64,000 nt of DNA. Source: Janthinobacterium sp051380735. Lineage in GTDB: Bacteria; Pseudomonadota; Gammaproteobacteria; Burkholderiales; Burkholderiaceae_D. This document shows, in pieces, positions 23,851 to 33,535 of this stretch (positions are counted from its first letter, which is position 1; each line of letters opens with the position of its first letter). The translations under genes and the position numbers were made by a program. The notes under the pieces were generated by a model. The model was not told the DNA's origin, ran no database searches, and saw nothing but the letters and a program-made list of their open reading frames with translations. Location: NCBI RefSeq assembly GCF_051380735.1, contig NZ_JBNYXQ010000001.1:1736001-1800000 (forward strand), in the 5' to 3' direction.

Positions 23851-26088
23851 TTAATTGCCTTCCAAGAAGCTTTTCAGCTTGTCGGAGCGCGATGGGTGGC
23901 GCAGCTTGCGCAGCGCCTTGGCTTCAATTTGACGGATGCGCTCGCGCGTGACGTCGAATTGCTTGCCGACTTCTTCCAGCGTGTGGTCGGTGGACATTTC
24001 GATGCCGAAACGCATGCGCAGCACTTTTGCTTCGCGCGGCGTCAGGGAATCGAGCACGTCCTTGACCACGCCGCGCATCGAGGCGTGCAGCGCTGCGTCG
24101 GCGGGGGCCAGGGTGTTGTTGTCCTCGATAAAGTCGCCCAGGTGGGAATCGTCGTCGTCGCCGATCGGCGTTTCCATCGAGATCGGTTCCTTGGCGATCT
24201 TCATGATCTTGCGGATCTTGTCCTCGGGCATTTCCATCTTGATCGCCAGGGTAGCCGGATCGGGTTCGGCACCTGTTTCCTGCAGGATCTGGCGCGAGAT
24301 GCGGTTCATCTTGTTGATCGTCTCGATCATGTGCACGGGAATACGAATCGTGCGTGCCTGGTCGGCGATCGAGCGGGTAATCGCCTGGCGTATCCACCAG
24401 GTGGCGTAGGTCGAGAACTTGTAGCCGCGACGGTATTCGAACTTGTCGACGGCCTTCATCAGGCCGATATTGCCTTCCTGGATCAAGTCGAGGAATTGCA
24501 GGCCGCGATTCGTGTATTTCTTGGCGATCGAAATAACCAGGCGCAAGTTGGCCTCCGTCATTTCACGCTTGGCCTTGCGCGCCTTCATTTCACCGGCCGC
24601 CATCTGGCGGTTGATATTGCGCAGGTCCGGCAATGGCAGCACGACGCGCGCCTGCAGGTCGATCAGGCGCTGCTGCAGTTCCTTGACGGTCGGAATGTTG
24701 CGACCCAGGATGGCGCTGTAGGCGTGGCCCGCGTTGACTTCGCCGTCGACCCAGTCGAGATTGGTTTCATTGCCCGGAAACACCTTGATAAAGTGAGCGC
24801 GCGGCATGCCGCAGCGGTTCACGGCCACGTCGAGGATCTGCTTCTCGATATGGCGCACTTCATCTACCTGGCCACGCAGGGTGTCGCACAGTTTTTCCAC
24901 CACCTTGGCGGTGAAGCGAATGCCCAGCAACTCGTGCGAAATCGCTTCCTGCGCCTTGGCGTAAGGCTTGGAGTTGTAGCCTTCTTTTTCAAAGGCGCGG
25001 CGCATCTTGTCGAATTGCTGGGAAATCACGGCGAATTTTTCCAGCGCCGTGCGTTTCAGGGTTTCCAGCTGCTCGGCCGAGAAACCGGCGGCTCCGGATG
25101 CGCTCGCTTCCTCTTCTTCGCCCTCTTCCTCTTCTTCCTCTTCGCCCTCTTCCTCGTCTTCTTCGACGGGTGCGACGACCACCGGCGCGACCACCGGCTC
25201 GTTGTCATCGACCAGGCCGTCGACGATTTCATCGATCTTGGTCTCGTCGTTGGCGATGCGGTCGGCGGCGGCGATAATCTCGGCGATCGTCACGGGACAG
25301 GCGGAAATCGCCTGTATCATGTCTTTCAGGCCGTCTTCGATGCGCTTGGCGATCTCGATCTCGCCTTCGCGCGTCAAGAGTTCGACCGAACCCATTTCGC
25401 GCATATACATGCGCACGGGGTCGGTGGTGCGGCCAAAATCGGAGTCGACCGTCGACAGTGCAGCCTCGGCTGCCGCTTCGGCTTCGTCGTCGCTGGTGAC
25501 AACGGCAACGTTATCGGTCAGCAACAGGCTTTCCGCATCGGGCGCGTGCTCGTAGACGGCGATGCCCATGTCATTGAAGGTGCCGATAATGCCTTCGATG
25601 GCTTCCGGATCGACAATGTTTTCGGGCAGGTGATCGTTGATCTCGGCGTAGGTCAGGAAACCGCGTTCCTTGCCGAACTTGATCAAGGTCTTGAGTTTCT
25701 GGCGCCGGCGCTCGAGTTCTTCCTCGGACGCTTCGGTGTCGGACGAGAACGCGTCTTTCAGCAGCGCACGCTCTTTCGCCTTGCGATCCTTGGCCTTGGC
25801 CTTGTCGACAGCCTTCAGTTCGGCCCGTTCGACGGCATTGAGCGCGGCGACCTCGTCATTTTCTGGCTGGAATTCTTTTGGCTTGCGGCCCCGGCGGCCT
25901 GGCACTTTTACCGAGGGCAAGACATAGCCCGAGGTATCGATGGCTGCCAGGGTAGCCGCATCGGTGGTCTGGCTCACCACGGGTGCGCTGATGACCCGGG
26001 TTTCGGGCCGGTCCAGCGCCTTTTCGGCTTTCGTGGTAACTTTAGTGGGCTTAACAGCCGCTTTGGATTCGGGTTTCTTGATTGGCAC
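23851..26088 (-). CDS. rpoD: RNA polymerase primary sigma factor RpoD (745 aa)
   Basis: Housekeeping sigma-70. Region 1.1 lies near residues 120-195 and region 1.2 around DPVRMYMREMG. The large non-conserved region carries a very acidic insert (runs of E and D, ~310-340). Regions 2.1-2.4 (DLIQEGNIGLMKAVDKFEY...YATWWIRQAI), region 3, and region 4.2 with the DNA-binding helix VTRERIRQIEAKALRKL are near the end. A Lys/Ala/Pro-rich N-terminal extension of ~110 residues is seen, as is usual in this bacterial group. Last gene of the rpsU-yqeY-dnaG-rpoD set. Confidence 0.98.
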   Translation of the reverse strand: MPIKKPESKAAVKPTKVTTKAEKALDRPETRVISAPVVSQTTDAATLAAIDTSGYVLPSVKVPGRRGRKPKEFQPENDEVAALNAVERAELKAVDKAKAKDRKAKERALLKDAFSSDTEASEEELERRRQKLKTLIKFGKERGFLTYAEINDHLPENIVDPEAIEGIIGTFNDMGIAVYEHAPDAESLLLTDNVAVVTSDDEAEAAAEAALSTVDSDFGRTTDPVRMYMREMGSVELLTREGEIEIAKRIEDGLKDMIQAISACPVTIAEIIAAADRIANDETKIDEIVDGLVDDNEPVVAPVVVAPVEEDEEEGEEEEEEEGEEEEASASGAAGFSAEQLETLKRTALEKFAVISQQFDKMRRAFEKEGYNSKPYAKAQEAISHELLGIRFTAKVVEKLCDTLRGQVDEVRHIEKQILDVAVNRCGMPRAHFIKVFPGNETNLDWVDGEVNAGHAYSAILGRNIPTVKELQQRLIDLQARVVLPLPDLRNINRQMAAGEMKARKAKREMTEANLRLVISIAKKYTNRGLQFLDLIQEGNIGLMKAVDKFEYRRGYKFSTYATWWIRQAITRSIADQARTIRIPVHMIETINKMNRISRQILQETGAEPDPATLAIKMEMPEDKIRKIMKIAKEPISMETPIGDDDDSHLGDFIEDNNTLAPADAALHASMRGVVKDVLDSLTPREAKVLRMRFGIEMSTDHTLEEVGKQFDVTRERIRQIEAKALRKLRHPSRSDKLKSFLEGN

Positions 26089-26403
26089 AGGCGCTTTCGA
26101 TTACACAACGACTTGCTTTACGGTGGATTAGGATAAAGTTTGCTGCCAGCTCCCGCGTCTCGACGGAAGCCACCATCTTCGAACCTGGCGACAACCCAGG
26201 CCCGACACTGTTACGTTACTTACACCTCATCGGCCACGATCCGCGGGAAATGCAAAACTTCCTGCGCCGATCAAGAGCCTAACTTACTGAAAACAAACAC
26301 TATTTACGATCAGAATTAGCTTGCCAAAGCACACAATACTTAGCATTTGATTATAGCACGCGAAAAATGTTTTTCCAGTCCACACAATATCCAGAGAGCA
26401 ACA
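26089..26403. other. dnaG-rpoD intergenic region with promoter
   Basis: 315 bp without a gene. A consensus -10 TATAAT on the minus strand (26350-26355) lies about 260 bp upstream of the rpoD start, with no good -35 box at 17 bp. This would allow rpoD to be expressed separately from dnaG with a long leader. Confidence 0.5.
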
Positions 26404-28200
26404 TTACCGATTGAGCAATTCCGCATCGCGCTGGCGCTCCAGCTCACCCTGCTCCTGCGTGATTTCGCGGTAGCGTACACCAATTTTCTCCGATGGCAAA
26501 CCCGACGCAAACAATTGCTGCAATTCCGCCTTCAGGGCGTTCAGCTTGATTTCACGGATGGTACTGACCAGCCACGCTTGCTCGCTGTCGTAATCGGATT
26601 CGCTGCCGGCGGCGATCTCGCCGATGATCTCGTCGTACTCGCTGCCCAGCTCCTTCAATTGCTGGGCCAGCGCGGCAAAACTTCCGTGCTCGCCCAGCGC
26701 CTGGCCGACAGCCACCAGCTGCCCCAGGCTGTGCGCCGCATCGGGCCCCAGGTGCTGGAAAGCGGTCAGCGCCGCTTCGTCGATCTGCAAGGTCAATGGC
26801 GGATGGGCCACCAGCATGCGCATGATCTTCAGTTCCAGCCCCACCGGCACCGGGCGGCCCGATTTCGGCGGCGCGCGGCGCGCAACGGCAACCGGCTTGG
26901 CCAGCTCGAACAGCGCTTCGATCTCGGCCGGCGTCGACTGCGTCAGTTGCGCCAGGCCACGCACGATCTGCAGGCGCAAGGACGACGGCGCCATCAGTTG
27001 CAACAGCGGCTTGGCGTCGAACTGGACACGCGCGCGCCCTTCCGGCTCCGACAGATCATGCTCGCCCGAGACTTCCTTGAGCAAAAACTGTGACAGCGGC
27101 ATCGCTTCATGCACCTGCTGCTCGAAGCCCTCGGCGCCAAATTCACGGATATAGCTGTCCGGATCGTGTTCGGCTGGCAGGAACAGAAACTTGATGGTCT
27201 TGTTGTCCGACACATGCGGCAAGCTCGCTTCGAGCGCGCGGCGTGCGGCGCGGCGACCGGCCTTGTCGCCGTCGAAGCTGAAAATCACGTTATCGGTCTG
27301 GCGCAGCAATTTTTGCACATGGGTCGGCGTGCACGCCGTGCCCAGCGTGGCCACCGCTTGCGGAAAGCCCATCTGCGCCAGCGCGACCACGTCCATATAG
27401 CCTTCCGTCACCAGCACATAGCCGGCGTCGCGGATCGCCTGGCGCGCCTCGAACAGCCCATATAGTTCGAATCCCTTGGAAAACAAGGGAGTCTCGGGGG
27501 AATTAAGGTATTTCGGTTCGCCATGGTCCAGCACCCGGCCGCCAAAGGCGATTACCTGGCCCTTCGTATTGCGAATCGGGAACATGATGCGCTCGCGGAA
27601 ACGGTCATAGCGCTTGCGGTTATTGCCCTCTTCGTCGACCTTGTCGATCACCAGGCCCGCTTCGACCAGCGCCGTCACTTCATAGTCGGCAAACACGGAA
27701 CGCAGGTTATCCCAGCCGCCCGGCGCGTACCCCATGCCGAAGCGAGCGGCTACTTCGCCGGTCAGGCCACGATTCTTGAGGTAGGCAATGGCGTCCGGTG
27801 CATGGCGCAACTGGCCGCGGTAGTAGTCGCAGGCTTGCGTCATGGCGTCGGACAGGGCCAGGCTTTGCGCCTGTATCTGCGCACGCTGGGCCGGGGGAAT
27901 TTTATCGTCCGCCTCCGGCACCACCATGCCGACGTTTTGCGCCAGGTCCTTGACGGCGTCGACAAAGCCCATGCCCGAATACTCGATCAGAAAGCCGATC
28001 GAGGTGCCATGCGCGCCGCAGCCGAAGCAGTGATAGAACTGCTTGGTGGGACTGACGGTAAAGCTCGGCGATTTTTCACTGTGGAACGGGCACAAGCCCA
28101 TGAAATTGGCGCCACCTTTTTTCAGCTGCACGTAGCGCCCGACGACATCGACGATATCGACGCGGTTGAGCAAATCGGAAATGAAAGATTGTGGTATCAC
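26404..28200 (-). CDS. dnaG: DNA primase DnaG (598 aa)
   Basis: Synthesises RNA primers at the replication fork. CHC2 zinc ribbon C37/H40/C58/C61 (CPFHSEKSPSF...YHCFGCGAHG), TOPRIM core with VLVTEGYMDVV, TLGTACT and FSFDGDKAGRRA, and a C-terminal helicase-interacting region. Normal length for the family. Located between yqeY and rpoD, the classical macromolecular synthesis operon order. Confidence 0.98.
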   Translation of the reverse strand: MIPQSFISDLLNRVDIVDVVGRYVQLKKGGANFMGLCPFHSEKSPSFTVSPTKQFYHCFGCGAHGTSIGFLIEYSGMGFVDAVKDLAQNVGMVVPEADDKIPPAQRAQIQAQSLALSDAMTQACDYYRGQLRHAPDAIAYLKNRGLTGEVAARFGMGYAPGGWDNLRSVFADYEVTALVEAGLVIDKVDEEGNNRKRYDRFRERIMFPIRNTKGQVIAFGGRVLDHGEPKYLNSPETPLFSKGFELYGLFEARQAIRDAGYVLVTEGYMDVVALAQMGFPQAVATLGTACTPTHVQKLLRQTDNVIFSFDGDKAGRRAARRALEASLPHVSDNKTIKFLFLPAEHDPDSYIREFGAEGFEQQVHEAMPLSQFLLKEVSGEHDLSEPEGRARVQFDAKPLLQLMAPSSLRLQIVRGLAQLTQSTPAEIEALFELAKPVAVARRAPPKSGRPVPVGLELKIMRMLVAHPPLTLQIDEAALTAFQHLGPDAAHSLGQLVAVGQALGEHGSFAALAQQLKELGSEYDEIIGEIAAGSESDYDSEQAWLVSTIREIKLNALKAELQQLFASGLPSEKIGVRYREITQEQGELERQRDAELLNR

Positions 28201-28326
28201 TGGCGAGGGCGGTCTTGTTGTAGGTCAGACTATACTACCGCACGGCCCTGATGTTGATCCAGGTCAACGTGTGGCGCTGCGGCTGCCAGCGCAATCGCCG
28301 GCAGCCGTTGATACTGAAGATAGTGC

Positions 28327-28779
28327 TTACGCGGCTGGCGACAAGGCCTTCTTGACCATCGCCGACACCACGGTCATGTCGGCACGGCCGGCCAGCTTCG
28401 GCTTGACGATGGCCATTACCTTGCCCATGTCCTGTGGACCAGCGGCGCCCGAGGCGGCCACGGCGGCGGCAACTTCAGCGGCCACTTCTTCTTCCGACAA
28501 GCCGGCAGGCATGTAAGCGACCAAATGCACCAGTTCGGCTTTTTCAATGTCGGCCAGGTCGGCGCGGCCACCGGCTTCGAATTGGGTGATCGAATCCTTG
28601 CGCTGCTTGATCATCTTTTCAACGATGGCCGTCACGTGAGCGTCCGTCAGTTCGATGCGCTCGTCGACTTCCTTGCGCTTGATTTCAGCGAGCAGCAGAC
28701 GTATCGTGCCCAGCTTGCCAGTTTCCTTGGCGCGCATGGCATTTTTCATGTCTTCGGTAATTTGTTCTTTCAAGCTCAT
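28327..28779 (-). CDS. yqeY: GatB/YqeY domain protein (150 aa)
   Basis: Small helical protein with the GatB/YqeY fold (SLKEQITEDMKNAMRAKETGKLGTIRLLLAEIK... and the C-terminal AAGPQDMGKVMAIVKPKLAGRADM motif). Related to the tRNA-binding tail of GatB, exact function unknown. Start taken at the ATG at 28779, where the family normally begins; ten upstream codons are open. Conserved neighbour of rpsU and dnaG. Confidence 0.93.
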   Translation of the reverse strand: MSLKEQITEDMKNAMRAKETGKLGTIRLLLAEIKRKEVDERIELTDAHVTAIVEKMIKQRKDSITQFEAGGRADLADIEKAELVHLVAYMPAGLSEEEVAAEVAAAVAASGAAGPQDMGKVMAIVKPKLAGRADMTVVSAMVKKALSPAA

Positions 28780-28970
28780 GGCTATCCTCGTGATTGATGT
28801 TATTGGCAACGCGTGTTGCTGGCAAAGCGGCCGGCCACAAAAGCGAAAACCCGCTGCGGCGAACCGGAGCGGGTATGCGACTCATCTGAAGCAGCGCCCC
28901 AGGCGAATCAAAACAAAACCCGTGGCGAACAATGCGCCGTGCTACCCGGGTTGGTTCTGACTGAACAGTC

Positions 28971-29183
28971 TTAGAATAATTTTTTCGGCAGTTGTTGGCT
29001 GCGGATGCGTTTGTAATGACGCTTGACAGCAGCTGCCAGCTTGCGCTTGCGCTCAGCTGTTGGCTTTTCATAGAATTCGCGGGCGCGCAATTCGGTCAGC
29101 AGACCCGTTTTTTCGATGGTGCGTTTGAAGCGACGCATTGCGACTTCGAACGGCTCGTTTTCTTTAAGGCGAATAGTGGTCAT
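28971..29183 (-). CDS. rpsU: 30S ribosomal protein S21 (70 aa)
   Basis: Small basic protein of the 30S subunit (MTTIRLKENEPFEVAMRRFKRTIEKTGLL...REFYEKPTAERKRKKLAAAVKR-type pattern). Full length. First gene of the rpsU-yqeY-dnaG-rpoD set; a 190-bp gap separates it from yqeY. Confidence 0.97.
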   Translation of the reverse strand: MTTIRLKENEPFEVAMRRFKRTIEKTGLLTELRAREFYEKPTAERKRKLAAAVKRHYKRIRSQQLPKKLF

Positions 29184-29364
29184 GTAAAATTCAAACCGTT
29201 GAGGTGATGTATAGGAAGAGGTAGATAGTAGCAGCTTTTATCGGAAAAAGAAAGCCCTTCCCTGCTTGCGCCTGGATTGCAGCCTGACAAGACCGTGCGG
29301 CTGTGGCGTAAACCACGCAATCACGGGACGCCCTGTGGCGTCCGCCCATTTTACCGCAAGTGCT

Positions 29365-30579
29365 TTACTGCAGCGCGACGCCGGCCGCCACGCCCGAAGC
29401 CCAGGCCCACTGAAAGTTGTAGCCGCCCAGCCAGCCCGTCACATCGACCGATTCGCCAATGAAATACAGGCCCGGCACCTTGTTGGCCATCATGGTCTGC
29501 TGCGCCAGTTCTCGCGTGTCGATGCCGCCGCGCGTCACTTCGGCCTTGCGATAGCCTTCCGAACCGTTCGGCACGATGGACCAGGCATTGATGGCCTGGC
29601 CCAGCTTGCGCAGTTGCGCGTCCGGCATGTCGGCAATGCGCGCATCCTGCGCCAGGCCATTGACGGCCAGCAGGCAGTCGGCCAGGCGCTGCGGCAACCA
29701 TTGCGCGACGATATTGCCCAGCTGCTTTTTCAAGCTGCCCTTGCCTTCGATCAGGGTTTGCGCCACGTCCACTTCCGGCAGCAGGTTGATAACGATGGGC
29801 GTGCCCGGTTGCCAGAAACTGGAAATTTGCAAAATGGCTGGGCCGGACAGGCCGCGATGGGTGAACAGCAAGTCTTCACGGAAACGCGCGCCGGTCGGCG
29901 TGCGCCCTTTCAGGCTGCCCGTTTCCACATCCACCTCCAACGCAATGCCCGACAATTCGGCAAACGGCGCCCAGCTGGCAGGATCAAAAGTCAGTGGCAC
30001 CAGCGCCGGGCGCGGCTCGACCATCTTCAGATCAAACTGGCTGGCGATGCGGTAGGCGAAGTCGGTCGCGCCGATTTTCGGGATCGACAGGCCGCCCGTG
30101 GCGATCACCAGATTGGCCGCCTCGATCTCGCCACTGTCGGTCTGCAGCAGAAAACTGCCGTCGTCCTGGCGCGCAACGCTGTCGATCTTGCACGGCATGC
30201 GCCAGTGCACGTCGCCAGCAGCGCACTCGTCCTTGAGCATTTCGATGATCTGCTCGGCCGATTCATTGCAGAACTGCTGGCCCTTGTGCTTCTCGTGGTA
30301 GCCGATACGGTGTTTTTTCACCAGCGCCAGGAAGTCTTGTGGCGTGTAGCGCGACAGCGCGCTCTTGCAGAAATGCGGGTTGTCCGACAAAAAGTGCTGC
30401 GGACCGGCGTGGATATTGGTGAAATTGCAGCGCCCCCCGCCCGAGATGCGGATTTTTTCGGCCAGCCTGGCCGCGTGATCGATCAATACCACGCGCTTGC
30501 CCTGCTGGGCGGCCACGGCCGCACACATCATGCCGGCCGCGCCTGCGCCGATCACTGCCACATCAAATTGTTTTGCCAT
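29365..30579 (-). CDS. HI0933/YhiN-family flavoprotein (404 aa)
   Basis: NAD(P)/FAD-dependent oxidoreductase. N-terminal FAD-binding Rossmann motif VAVIGAGAAGMMCA, ISGGGRCNFTN motif typical of the HI0933 family, and a C-terminal GLYFIGESVDVTGWLGGYNFQWAWASG FAD motif. Physiological substrate unknown. Start at 30579 (MAKQFDV); open codons upstream look non-coding. It lies 53 bp downstream of ybiB on the same strand. Confidence 0.93.
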   Translation of the reverse strand: MAKQFDVAVIGAGAAGMMCAAVAAQQGKRVVLIDHAARLAEKIRISGGGRCNFTNIHAGPQHFLSDNPHFCKSALSRYTPQDFLALVKKHRIGYHEKHKGQQFCNESAEQIIEMLKDECAAGDVHWRMPCKIDSVARQDDGSFLLQTDSGEIEAANLVIATGGLSIPKIGATDFAYRIASQFDLKMVEPRPALVPLTFDPASWAPFAELSGIALEVDVETGSLKGRTPTGARFREDLLFTHRGLSGPAILQISSFWQPGTPIVINLLPEVDVAQTLIEGKGSLKKQLGNIVAQWLPQRLADCLLAVNGLAQDARIADMPDAQLRKLGQAINAWSIVPNGSEGYRKAEVTRGGIDTRELAQQTMMANKVPGLYFIGESVDVTGWLGGYNFQWAWASGVAAGVALQ

Positions 30580-30632
30580 AAAATTCCGCTCACCGCTGAT
30601 TACAAAAGCGCCATTGTAAACGGCGCAGGCCA

Positions 30633-31625
30633 TCAGGCGGCGGCGCCTGCGATCCTGGCAGACGCCATCAGGCATTGCTCCACCTGCTGCGCGATCGATG
30701 GCGGCACGGGAATGGCGCCGGCCAGTACCTGTTTGATCCAGGCGGCGGTGGTGGCCGCGTCGCGTTCCACCGGCAAATGCGGCAGTTGCTCGACGAGCAA
30801 CTGTTTCTCCACCAGCACGGTACGCTCGACGCCGTGGAACCAGTCGATCTGCTGGGCCTTGTTGGCGTTGGCCACCGTTTCGCCTTCCGTGCCGCGCATC
30901 AGAAAGGCGTCGCCGCGCCCGACCGGTGCGGCAGTGATGAAATATTCACCGAGCATTTCCAGGTATTCCGGGTGCGTGTACGACACCAGGCGCAGCGCCG
31001 GCCCCGCAAACGGCTGCATGATTTTCACCAGGGTGTGGGTGGAATTGCGCACGCCCAGCACGCGGCGCAAGGACAGCAGCCAGGCCAGCTTCGGCGCCAG
31101 CGTGGCAATCGGCATGAACGCGACCTCGCCGCGCGCCATCACGTCTTGCGCTTGTTGATGGCTGTCGCAGGCGTGCACGTCCAGCGCGGCCAGTACTTCG
31201 GCGGTACTCACGCGGCCCACGTCCAGCGTGACGCCATGCACCAGCACCGGTGCGCCGGCGCGCGCCAGCAGCAGCGCCAGCAAGGCCGTCAGGTTGGCCA
31301 TCTTGCGCGCGCCGTTGTAGCTGGGTATGACGACAGGCGCGTACGGTCCGGCTGGCGCCTGCAGCGGTGCAAACGACGCTTCGGCCGCGTCGAGGAAACC
31401 GGCGATCTCGTCCACCGATTCACCCTTGATGCGCATCGACAGCAAAATGCCGCCCAGCTCCAACTCGGACACGCGGCCATCGAGCATGGCGCGATACAGG
31501 GCGCAGGCGTCATCACGCGTCATGCTGCGCGCGCCGTTCTTGCCGCGGCCGATTTCCTTGATAAAGCGGGCGGCGGGAAATGGCTCTCCGGCCACGTCGG
31601 TATGGGGAATGGATACGGTAGTCAT
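30633..31625 (-). CDS. ybiB: YbiB/TrpD2-type glycosyltransferase-fold protein (330 aa)
   Basis: Homologue of anthranilate phosphoribosyltransferase that in E. coli binds nucleic acid without known TrpD activity. It shows the N-terminal helical bundle (RAMLDGRVSELELGGILLSMRIKGES) and a glycine-rich core, with altered PRPP-site sequence. Divergent from aroG. Function in the cell unknown; name by similarity of sequence pattern. Confidence 0.88.
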   Translation of the reverse strand: MTTVSIPHTDVAGEPFPAARFIKEIGRGKNGARSMTRDDACALYRAMLDGRVSELELGGILLSMRIKGESVDEIAGFLDAAEASFAPLQAPAGPYAPVVIPSYNGARKMANLTALLALLLARAGAPVLVHGVTLDVGRVSTAEVLAALDVHACDSHQQAQDVMARGEVAFMPIATLAPKLAWLLSLRRVLGVRNSTHTLVKIMQPFAGPALRLVSYTHPEYLEMLGEYFITAAPVGRGDAFLMRGTEGETVANANKAQQIDWFHGVERTVLVEKQLLVEQLPHLPVERDAATTAAWIKQVLAGAIPVPPSIAQQVEQCLMASARIAGAAA

Positions 31626-31774
31626 GGCGCCAGCTTACACGGATTTGGCATCTGTATGGCTACATGAAGAAATCATGTAGCCTGGCGTTTTTAACCAACA
31701 ATCTTCCGCCAGGGCGCATTTCCGCTACACTATTGCCTCTTAAAGCATGCAATAGCGAAAGCCCAGCCAGACTC

Positions 31775-32836
31775 ATGAATACGCCAGACATCGAAAATAT
31801 CAACGTCATTTCCTTCGCGCCTATGCCCACGCCGGCCGAACTGCACGCCAGACTGCCGCTGTCGGCCAGCGCCTTTGACACCGTCAACCGCGGCCGCGAA
31901 GCGCTGCGCGACATCATCGACCGCAAGGACCAGCGCCTGTTCGTGGTGGTCGGCCCGTGCTCGATCCATGATCCGGTGGCCGGCCTCGATTACGCGCGCC
32001 GACTGAAAGCGCTGCAAGACGAAGTCAAGGACACGATGCTGCTGGTGATGCGGGTGTATTTCGAAAAACCGCGCACCACCACCGGCTGGAAAGGCTATAT
32101 CAACGACCCGTACATGGACGATACGTTCAAGGTCAACGAAGGCATGGAAAAGGCGCGCCGGTTCCTGCTCGACGTGTGCGAACTGGGCCTGCCCACCGCC
32201 ACCGAAGCGCTGGACCCGATCTCGCCGCAATACCTGGGTGACCTGATCGCCTGGACGGCGATTGGCGCGCGCACCACCGAATCGCAGACCCACCGCGAAA
32301 TGTCGTCGGGCCTGTCGACGCCGGTCGGTTTCAAGAACGGCACCGATGGCGACATCAGCATCGCCGTCAACGCCATCCTGTCGTCGGCGCACCCGCACTC
32401 CTTCCTGGGCATCAACGGCGAAGGCAATGTGTCCATCGTACGCACGCGCGGCAACGCCTATGGCCACGTGGTGCTGCGCGGCGGCGACGGCCGCCCGAAC
32501 TATGATTCGGTGTCGATCGCGATCGCCGAACAGGCGCTGGCCAAGGCCAAGCTGCCGGCCAACCTGGTGGTCGACTGCTCGCATGCAAACAGCTACAAGA
32601 AGCCGGAACTGCAGCCGCTGGTGATGGCCGACGTGATCCACCAGATCGTGCAGGGCAACCGCTCGCTGGTGGGCGTGATGATTGAATCGAATATTGTCAA
32701 GGGCAACCAGAAAATTCCGCAAGACCTGTCGCAGCTGACCTATGGCTGCTCGGTGACCGACGGCTGCATAGACTGGGATACTACCGCCACCATGCTGCGC
32801 GAAGCGCATGCGCATTTGCTCAAGCGGCCACGGTAA
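31775..32836 (+). CDS. aroG: 3-deoxy-7-phosphoheptulonate (DAHP) synthase, class I (353 aa)
   Basis: First step of the shikimate pathway, joining PEP and erythrose-4-phosphate. Family motifs: VVVGPCSIHDP (PEP/metal site), PRTTTGWKG, GFKNGTDG, FLGINGEG, TRGNAYGHVVLRGG and VVDCSHANSYK. Start ATG at 31775, matching the family length; the frame is open 37 codons upstream. Which of AroF, AroG and AroH feedback types it is cannot be fixed from sequence alone. Confidence 0.95.
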   Translation: MNTPDIENINVISFAPMPTPAELHARLPLSASAFDTVNRGREALRDIIDRKDQRLFVVVGPCSIHDPVAGLDYARRLKALQDEVKDTMLLVMRVYFEKPRTTTGWKGYINDPYMDDTFKVNEGMEKARRFLLDVCELGLPTATEALDPISPQYLGDLIAWTAIGARTTESQTHREMSSGLSTPVGFKNGTDGDISIAVNAILSSAHPHSFLGINGEGNVSIVRTRGNAYGHVVLRGGDGRPNYDSVSIAIAEQALAKAKLPANLVVDCSHANSYKKPELQPLVMADVIHQIVQGNRSLVGVMIESNIVKGNQKIPQDLSQLTYGCSVTDGCIDWDTTATMLREAHAHLLKRPR

Positions 32837-32847
32837 GCAGCAAACTG

Positions 32848-32913
32848 CGGGGGTCAGACCCTCAATGCCGCAAACTCGGAGGCCTGCGCTAACGGTGGCG
32901 GGGGTCTGACCCC
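32848..32913. repeat. REP-like palindromic repeat
   Basis: GGGGGTCAGACCC and GGGGGTCTGACCCC, inverted, between aroG and the nirD-like gene. Same palindrome class as at 34583 and 34668. Such repeats are frequent between genes in Oxalobacteraceae. Confidence 0.7.
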
Positions 32914-32917
32914 AGAA

Positions 32918-33325
32918 TCACGCCATTTGTACATGCGGCAGCAGCGCAAACGAGCCGGCCAGCGCCTGCTCGGCCTTGCTGGCCGGGACGTTGAGTTCTT
33001 TCAGGTCCAGGTAGATGCGCCCGTCCAGGATACGCACCGCATACATGCGCGCCACACCCTGCACGGGCGCGACCAGCCGGCCCGAATCGAGTTCGATGAT
33101 CCAGCTATTCTTCGGCCCGATCAGGTTTTTCTCCATCAGCACGCCATGCGCCAGCGGGCCACCCAGGCAAGGCACGCTGTCGAGCAGTGCGTAGACCGTG
33201 TCGTCGGCCGCGCGAAACAGCGCCACGCCAGGCAAATCCTGCCAGGCCAGCCCGCGCTGCACCATGCGCGCGCCCGCCAAAGGCATGTCCTTCAGGCGGC
33301 ATATCATTTTCCATTGTTCCGGCAT
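32918..33325 (-). CDS. nirD: NirD-like nitrite reductase small subunit / Rieske-type protein (135 aa)
   Basis: Rieske_2-fold protein (KMICRLKDMPLAGARMV...LALFRAADDTVYALLDSVPCLGGPLAHGVL...PVQGVARMYAVRILDGRIYLDL). Pattern matches NirD, the small subunit of NADH-dependent assimilatory nitrite reductase. No nirB is in the window, so the complex partner must lie elsewhere or it serves another enzyme. Start at 33325 (ATG with GGGAG upstream). The longer frame upstream overlaps the tsaD gene and is rejected. Confidence 0.75.
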   Translation of the reverse strand: MPEQWKMICRLKDMPLAGARMVQRGLAWQDLPGVALFRAADDTVYALLDSVPCLGGPLAHGVLMEKNLIGPKNSWIIELDSGRLVAPVQGVARMYAVRILDGRIYLDLKELNVPASKAEQALAGSFALLPHVQMA

Positions 33326-33535
33326 CACAAGCTCCCGTGAGAAAAGCACAGCTGTTCCATAAGCAAGAGCGGTGCCAGTGCTGAAACACCGCCGACAAGG
33401 GGACACCAAGCGCCAGAGTGCGCGCCAGCGCACTGCGCAAGTGCACACTGCCGCCGAAATGGTGCGCCGGCGGCCAGGCTGGCGTGGCCGCTTTCCTTTA
33501 CAATGACGGATTACTCCCCCTACTTTGCACCCTTC

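Noticed and set aside
23896..26136. 746-codon plus-strand frame opposite rpoD
   Set aside because: Antisense shadow of a high-GC gene. The protein is low-complexity without recognisable domains, while rpoD on the other strand is unmistakable.
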